Assembly (NCBI GenBank): GCA_911728455.2
Contig: OU452229.1
Span: forward strand, 16,868,754 to 16,932,753
Length of the DNA stretch: 64,000 bases
Direction of reading: 5' to 3'
Origin: Marthasterias glacialis
Lineage: Eukaryota > Echinodermata > Asteroidea > Forcipulatida > Asteriidae
Shown here: positions 56,930 to 64,000 of the stretch, piece by piece
Position numbering within the stretch: the first letter of the stretch is position 1
Layout: each line of letters opens with the position of its first letter
Translations under genes and position numbers: made by a program
The notes under the pieces: generated by a model
What the model saw: the letters and a program-made list of their open reading frames with translations, nothing else
Told to the model about the DNA's origin: nothing
Database searches by the model: none

Positions 56930-59900
56930 TGGTGTAGAGCAGTAGAACATTATAGCATTTATAAGTGGACGTAGACTCGGCGGAGTGTGCTTTGTTAGTG
57001 TTGTCTTGAACCAGTGCTGGGCTAGCTCTACCCCGATGTTGTTCCGGAGTTGCAAAAGAGTGTTTTACCAACAGGCGTCCAACACCAAATCCAGACCTTC
57101 CCGGAGCAATCCAAGTCATGACCCTCATCTTGGTTTGAATTCGATCAATGTATACATGGAATGAAACCGTTTGTTGCTCTGCTTTTTAAATCGCCATCTC
57201 TGGTTAATGTCCATCATTTCAAATCCCAACTTTCTGTAACGAACCTATACTCCGATTTAGGGAAAAATACTAGACTGGCGTTGTAGCGTTCTCTTGCTGG
57301 TGTACTAGTGATGGTTGCTCGCTTCCCATAAGGCGGTCACAGAAGGGCTTTCATGGGCGCAATAATTATAGGTCGTCTATAAATCAAGTGCAGTTTAACT
57401 TCACCACGCCCCGAACATCAGGTTTTTATATGATTTTTCCACTGACTCTAAATGTAGTTTTTTCCACCCAACTAAAAAAAAAAATCAAGGTCTTCAGAGC
57501 CCTTTGCCCCGTGAACACGTGCCTTCTTACACGCACGCTTTTTTTCCAGTTTCCTTTGGGGGGAAAGCCGGGTTGCGTTCCCGCGGGGTTAGCAATTTCA
57601 TGCATATGACAATTACTAAGTCAAGAATTGCTTAGTCACTGCCGTTGGGGTATATCAAGGGAGAGCTAGGGGTCTTTTGAAGTTACCTTCTTTTAGCATC
57701 CCAGGTGGGCTCAGGATTAATACATCAATTTGGGCGCAATGTTGGTTCACCTTGTTATGGTTTTGACTGCCAAGCGAGGGAATATCCTCCTAAGAAGGCA
57801 ATAACATGCCTTGAGAAAAACAGACTGGAAATGTTCTGATACGTCCGATGCAGTGATCACCACTCGTCTGTCTTCAGAGGTTTTAAAGCTACACAAGTCG
57901 TTGTTAAAGTGAACTTTCCGTTTGAGCATTGATAGTCTTGTGTTTTCAAAGTTAGTATGAACATTTTTTTTACAAATCTGATATAAAGCATGCTGCTTCC
58001 TGTGCAGTCACTTTGATGGATAAGAATAAAGCCTTAAAATAGTTTTTTTTTCAAATAATGATGTGCGTTTTACGAAACTGTTTTGAAAGTAAGAGGAAAT
58101 AAACGAACAAAAATTCCCTCATCAAATGAATAGAATAAAAACAAATGATGAACGTTCAGTGTGGAAGTACTAAGCATTTGCAACAATACGATTAAATAGT
58201 AACTATTATGTTGGGTTATTGGTCGGGAGGGTGAGCTTAAGATAAGAAGAGGTTTACCCGCCCGCCATGTCCCTCCCACATCCCCACCCACGCCCATGAA
58301 TACTTACGGTACATCTGAAACAGTGTAAGTTGTTTTTTTATTTGTTTGGGGGGTTTTCTTTGCTTTTCTTTTCTGTTCTTTTCAGCAACACTGTATTTGA
58401 TTATGCTTTCTAGTTTGTCAAACTACAATTTACAAAAAAAAAACATTACCGATACCGTAAGCCTCAGAAGTAAATGCAAGTTGCCCTTTAACAGAAAACT
58501 TCACAGGTTGATGTGATCTGTTCCTTGAACCTTGTACATGTACATCCGAAACCGTCAATGTATTTCCCTATAAGATACTAACGAGGAAATGCTTTAATGT
58601 AAAAATCGGTTCTTCTTTGTCTTCATTACGGCCACCCTTCCGTGTCTGTGACTGAACCAGTATAGGGCGTGGTTTTTACGCTCAGCAGCCTGAACTCTGC
58701 ACAGGGACCGCATAAAAACAAGGGGGAAAACAAAAACAATCTCAGGAAGTATTCTACGTGAGGCCAAATGTTGATTTAATTACCAACCTGGCGGGACGGT
58801 GTTTACATGTTTGGCTTGCAAACAAAAGTTTCTTTTTAATTTCGATGGAAATTTCCTTCCTCGTTCTTTTTTGTTTTGTTTTGTTTTTGTTTTGTCCCGA
58901 GAAGCCCGCTTTGTGTTTTGGGAAAAACTTCAGTGAGCAAGTCAAAATTGTAAATGTTGAGAATGTTTTTTTCTCTCAAACAGGCCCTGATTTCGATTCT
59001 GCAAACATCTTTTTAGTTTCGAACTGATTGTTAATCTTCGCTGTTGATCTGCAAGACATCGTTTTACTTAAAAAACCATTTTAAGCCATGATTTTTTTTT
59101 CCGAAGAGGAGAGCATGCGCGTGTGTCTTATATAGACACACGGACTTCATTGAACGAGATTTCGGATACTAGTGTCAGTACATAGGAAACAATATTTTGC
59201 GACCTGTAGAAGTTTAAAGGTTTGCTGTAACACCTTTTGTCTCTATTATGAGTTGTGATGGTTATGAAAAGAATACAATGACTGGTCCGGTCTGGTCCAG
59301 ATGTTGCAAAGATTATCAAGGATAAAATCATGTTTGGCGCACAAGCAACCAGCAAGATCGAGTCAGTCTGCATGGACAAAGGTTCTCATGTTTGGTTGAC
59401 AGTAAACCTAAATCACAGTCATCTCACGTACACAAGATGTATGCTAGTTCTCTCTGGCCAGCGACTACCTTCTTCAGCCCCCCCTTACCTTACCCCCTCA
59501 CCCCCTCAAGCCCCCTTCTCTACCGCCAGCCACCCAACACTTGAAGTGTCTCGCCACGCTATGTACTTTTCACAGCTTCTGAAGGTATTTGTCACAGTTG
59601 GTTTTCGACAATCAACTCAGATCGAGACCAGGCCCAGCCCCGGTTAAACCGCTGACCAGACAGTCACGGACAGGGAGTTAATTCACCGGCAGCCTGCATG
59701 CCTGCCTCCTCTGCAGATCTAACAGGTTTTTCGATCTGTTATCTTAGAGACCGTGATGAGGGGTGGATTGGCACCTGTGGTGTAGATAACTTCATGGGGC
59801 ACATCCCCTCCCGACAAAACCCTGGGGAGTATGCTGCAACCCATGGGATTTAACTTCATGCAATATTGTGAAAACAGTTACAGTGACCCCCACTCTCCCA

Positions 59901-62585
59901 CCCCACTACTTTTCAGCCCATCCCGTGGACTATGGCGGTTCCATTAGACACCTTATAAGTTATCGCGATTGGGCCATGTTTTCACCCACCCGGTCAATAC
60001 TTGTAAATTCGCCCCATGACCTCATCCTTTTTTTTCTTTTCTTTTTTTACTTTTCATTCAACTTAAAAAATATTCTACAACAATGTCGTGTGGCTGCTTT
60101 TGTCCTGGTTATTAGTGAAAACCACGAACGCAACGTATTACGATTAATAAACTTGAAAAGTGGAGGAAATATTTCACTAATAGTATCACTTCAGAATTCG
60201 GCATTTTCAATCGCCTCTCCTGCAACAAAAATTACTGTTTGTCGCCTGGGTATCATTTTTAACTACCTACAATCACTGTAGACTGAAATTCAAATGTCCG
60301 GACGTCAACCATTCCCCCAGCTGACAAAAAAGCAATCCTGCACCGCCCCCTCTCCCCACCACCACCACAATCCTGCACTGCCCTCCAAAAAAGATATCCT
60401 TGCCGACTCTATTGAGACAACACAGCCAACATACTCTAACAGATGTTCGATCTTATCTAAGGAGAACTCTCGAGACGTTCGACACCAAATTCATGGATGC
60501 TTCCAATAAATCTAATTGATGACGGTCGTGCAAACAGAGTGACAAGTTCTGATGATGTCCACACTTTTGACCACTGTATTTAATTCCAAATAATTCGATT
60601 TAGCAACCATGGACAGGCGAGTCAAAGTTAAATTCGGAATGAGTATACTGTACGTTTAAGTGACCATCCACGTTTCTATGTATCTGAGCTAGCTAAAGAC
60701 GTCAAACGTAGATAATTAAGAAGTCTTTCCAAGTTCTCCTACCAGAGAAAATTCGTCTTTCCGATTTGCGGTTTCCATGATCCAGGACCAAATCTGAAAG
60801 ACATCTAATATCATGGGTATTATAATATGAAAACTTGTTTTATATACTTCAATGCGCTGAACCCAAACGGGTTCGAATTATCCCCAGCTTTTGATAAACA
60901 AATGAAATCGATTAATAATTTTAAAAAAACGGTCTACGTTTTACGTCTTTTATGGTCACAAATGATCATGTTGCTCGAAAACATGGAAACTCTGATGCCA
61001 CTTTAGGCTTCCGTACTACTGTCTTGTAAGAATAAACGGAAAGAGATTTGGCTCCATTATTATTTTCATCTGCCTATTTTTTTAATTTTTTTTTTTTTTT
61101 TTTTTTTTAAAGATTCAACCCTGAAGGTGAGCGTTTGTAATCAATCCCAAACAAAAACTGATTTCAGTCTCATTTTCGACCGCAATGCTTTTTCGCTGAC
61201 ACCAGAAGCAGTTGTTCATACCGCATATAGGGAAGACTCGATAGTTATCTCAGCGCGCCCATAGTCAGATGGCACGGGGGAACCCAGTCGGTGATAGATG
61301 GTCTGAGAGTTGAGGCTTGGCTTATGAGGAGTGGGGATCACCATCCGGCAGGGATATGTCTTACCCATCAGATGGGGAGGGAGCGGGGTTAAAGACAAGG
61401 CACACGGGATGTACACTTGACGGTGTGGATAGAAGGGTGTCACTACGAGTTTATGTCCGAGTACGGGGAGGGGGGGGGGCATTGTCCGGGCCGCGCCTTG
61501 GTATTTCATGTCTTGAGACATTGAGCTATCACAGAGGAGTATTGGGTGTTTCTTATCCTCCGGTTCAACCGGCTATTCGGTGGCGGTGGAGTGAACAAAA
61601 ATGCTGTTTTAAACTTTGGTTTGCAGAACTCGGAATTCACGGATGTAGCAAACAATTCATTACCGCGAATTACTTATTTATTTACACAGTCGTGATCACA
61701 ACACATTATTGTTTTCAGAACTGATGTGCAGATTCATCGTCTGTAGTTCTGCACACCCACTCAAAACATTATACTTTTGGCTGAAGTGAAATCAATCCAG
61801 TTTCTATCGTCCATAGATTAATTGCATGCCAGTGTTGTATCTCGGAGGAGTGGATCTGGGTGCTATATTATTAAGGGTAGTCGCAACTACGAGTACGCTG
61901 GGCAAAGAAAGGGGTGCTTTCAAACCCCCATCCAGCCCCTTGCCCCGTTGGAGGTAACAGCGCCACAGGTCGTCATTCAGTCGGGTGTCTTTCACCGCGG
62001 CGATCTGGACCGAAATCTGCTTGCATGAAAAACAGCTTATCGTTCGGAGCCGTGCAAGCAGAAAGAGGAAACGCTGTGTTATACGGTCTTGAAACGATTA
62101 CAGAATGTCAGGGGGAACAAAATCTTATTTTGGCTTCAATTATTGGCTTCATAATGTAACCTATACCCTCCAAAAATAAATTCGAAATAAATTTGATTTT
62201 GCTAATCGATATAAGCGAAGGTGAAATTTCGGGTTATCAAAAGCTATTTTCTCAAATTGGACTGTATTTTAAAATGTAAATATCTCCCTGGAGGATTAGT
62301 ACTGGTAGGTACTGTATAAACAATGAGCTTACGATTGCAACTACTCTAATTTGTTTTTGATAATTAACAATATTGTACTCTGTCTTTAATTGGCATGTTT
62401 AATACCGTAACTGCCAAGCTATAGGTTTGCGGCTTGTCTGTTATTCCAAAGATAGAGGACTTGTTTTGAAGCTAATTGTTTTCGTTATGTGTGGGAGGTT
62501 TTTGTTTCATGTATAGTCAAGTTGGTAGTGTTTCGCTTTAGCTTCAGGTCCATGCACACAGAACCGAAAGTCGTATTTCTCTCTT

Positions 62586-62590
62586 CCCCC

Positions 62591-62622
<32 letters not shown>
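62586..62622. repeat. C-run followed by (CT)n microsatellite
   Basis: About 16 C then about 10 CT units. An apparent proline/serine/leucine-rich frame across it is an artefact. Confidence 0.9.
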
Positions 62623-64000
62623 TACTTTGCTCAGATTTCCCGTGAACGTATACCGTTTGTACAAACACAACCTGGTACAACGTATAGCAGTAAACCTGTA
62701 TGCTTTTTCCGGCCTTCCTTCATGGTAGCACTACACTGTGTACTTCCGGGATCGACACCTTAGGTCCTGTACTTAACCAAAAATCACTCGCGTAAACTTT
62801 CACAGGTCTACGCATCCGTACCATTTAAGGTGAAATATAGGATTGGTAAAGCTGATAGTGCAATTATTCTTTTTGACATAATGGTTGACCCTATAGGAGT
62901 GTGCTAGGCTTGGGAGTACTCTCTTTAATTAGATTAAAAATCACTCTTTTCGATTGAGGCCGGGGACAGATCTTTTGCAGTTTGTCCCTATAGTTTCAAT
63001 CTAATGTAGTAAATTTCAGTCGGACATTTTAAGAGAGTACACAGACAAATTTACCCAAAGCAGATAGTGCCCTGGTAATATGTCCACCATTCCTTATAAT
63101 GGCTAATACCTTTAGTTGTGTGATTTAATATATACATGGAAAAAAACTGTGAAAATTTGGGCTCGATCCGTCGTCTGAGTCAGGAGACAATTGTGAAAAA
63201 CCGTACACACTTTTCACACATTGTCCTTAATAATTTTCGATATGTTTCAATCGAAATTAAAATCGGTTTATTCACATTCTATGTTCTCAACTTTGACAGA
63301 ATTTCAGACACAGAAATATTTCTATGGAAGATTGGTAACAGTATGAATATATTCATGTATTCTACCTTTTAAAATGTGTAAGAAACTGGGAAATTGATAC
63401 TAAGGTATGGGAGAGGTGAACTAACTGTTTTAAAATTATTTATTTAATTTTGTTTTTTAATGAACAAATTTGGATCGAAGTGGGCCTATCTGATGTTTTT
63501 AATACCTCTATATAATCCACCGGGAAGAACATGTTCATGTTTTGAACGTGGTTGAATCAATTTGAATCTTGAATCTTGATCTTCAAAACGCAAAGACGCG
63601 TTAAAACCGAAGCCCATTACGTCACTATTGTTTGTTATTGAACTATTCACCCGGACCTTTCAGCTTTCAAGGTGAACGTGTTCTCTAATGTAGTTGTGGG
63701 GTCATTTTACTTCATAAATGCAATATTCATTTTCAAAAAAAACCTTTATTATTGTAGGTCAATATTATAATAATTAATGGTGGTCAAACCATTGCTTTCT
63801 TAATTTTTACTTACTGGGCTTCAAACCAGATTTACCCATAGAGCAGTTTCCCCTCAGTATTGTCATAGGTTTGTTTATGTTGGGGACCAGCAGATGGAAC
63901 CTTGTCACACTTGTTAACGGCAATTTCGAGGCAACTGATTGCATTGCATGTGATTGCATCGCAGTGTATGTGAAAAAGAACACTCCCGTAGTTCAAGAAA

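Larger units (their letters stand above)
51646..64000. other. 12 kb without a recognised gene
   Basis: Both strands were read; no conserved protein family and no RNA gene was recognised. It holds a MITE at 56692-56929, a GATA microsatellite at 53864-53885, G- or C-runs at 53326-53360 and 62586-62622, a T-run near 61085-61110 and an AGGTCA-type direct repeat at 55919-55931. Open frames of up to 137 codons (59868-60281 and 61317-61724, plus strand) show no recognisable motif and are not called as genes. Confidence 0.5.

Noticed and set aside
56922..57128. 68-codon minus-strand frame with coding-like composition
   Set aside because: No family recognised; its end overlaps the inverted terminus of the 56692-56929 MITE. 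Left as unproven.
59868..60281. 137-codon plus-strand frame with a hydrophobic Phe/Leu stretch
   Set aside because: The hydrophobic part is a T-run translated as poly-Phe; no family match.
61317..61724. 135-codon plus-strand frame
   Set aside because: Crosses a G-run (GGGG in protein), and no domain or splice support was seen.

Overview
This window is eukaryotic, animal genomic DNA. It is intron-rich and AT-leaning, with many short interspersed repeats, and no run of open frames looks prokaryotic. The one protein-coding gene I can identify is the zeta subunit of the COPI coatomer (COPZ), on the minus strand. Four exons with canonical splice sites join in frame over about 17 kb: 43866-43849, 39408-39340, 33092-33011 and 27150-27003. 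Together they encode 105 codons plus two bases, matching roughly the first 105 of about 177 residues in human COPZ1. I could not find the exons for the last ~70 residues. They lie beyond position 1, behind an unusually long intron, or they escaped me. The repeat style (tRNA-derived SINEs, palindromic elements built on GCTTAGCAG) and the invertebrate-like COPZ suggest a marine deuterostome invertebrate, perhaps an echinoderm such as a sea star. That placement is from memory and is tentative.

Upstream of COPZ, on the same strand, is a large tRNA-Asn(GTT) cluster. One isolated gene lies at 47636-47709. A tandem array (about 49080-51645) holds 16 copies at a period near 165 bp, including one truncated by a 100-N assembly gap. 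Ten of the 17 copies look fully intact, four carry damaging-looking substitutions, and three are clear pseudogenes. Nearly every copy has a T4-T5 Pol III terminator just past its 3' end. Three classes of 5'-flanking spacer alternate along the array, and the class predicts a single-base D-loop variant in every copy that can be scored.

The rest is intron and intergenic DNA occupied by repeats. One non-autonomous hAT element has a perfect 8-bp target duplication (48197-48455). Several other MITE-like inverted-repeat elements lie at 14036-14729, 36466-36614, 42357-42770 and 56692-56929. A family of small palindromic elements recurs at 16061, 32699, 34560 and 37630. tRNA-derived SINEs lie at 21065, 25200, 32480 and 35904. 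Minisatellites (22, 28 and 90 bp units), simple repeats and paired dispersed repeats fill in between.

Layout: 1-27002, repeats only (COPZ intron 4 or 3' flank); 27003-43866, COPZ exons and introns 1-3; 43867-44110, COPZ 5' flank; 44111-47635, no recognised gene; 47636-51645, tRNA-Asn cluster and hAT element; 51646-64000, no recognised gene, one clear MITE and simple repeats. I see no CRISPR array, operon, phage or multi-gene cassette.
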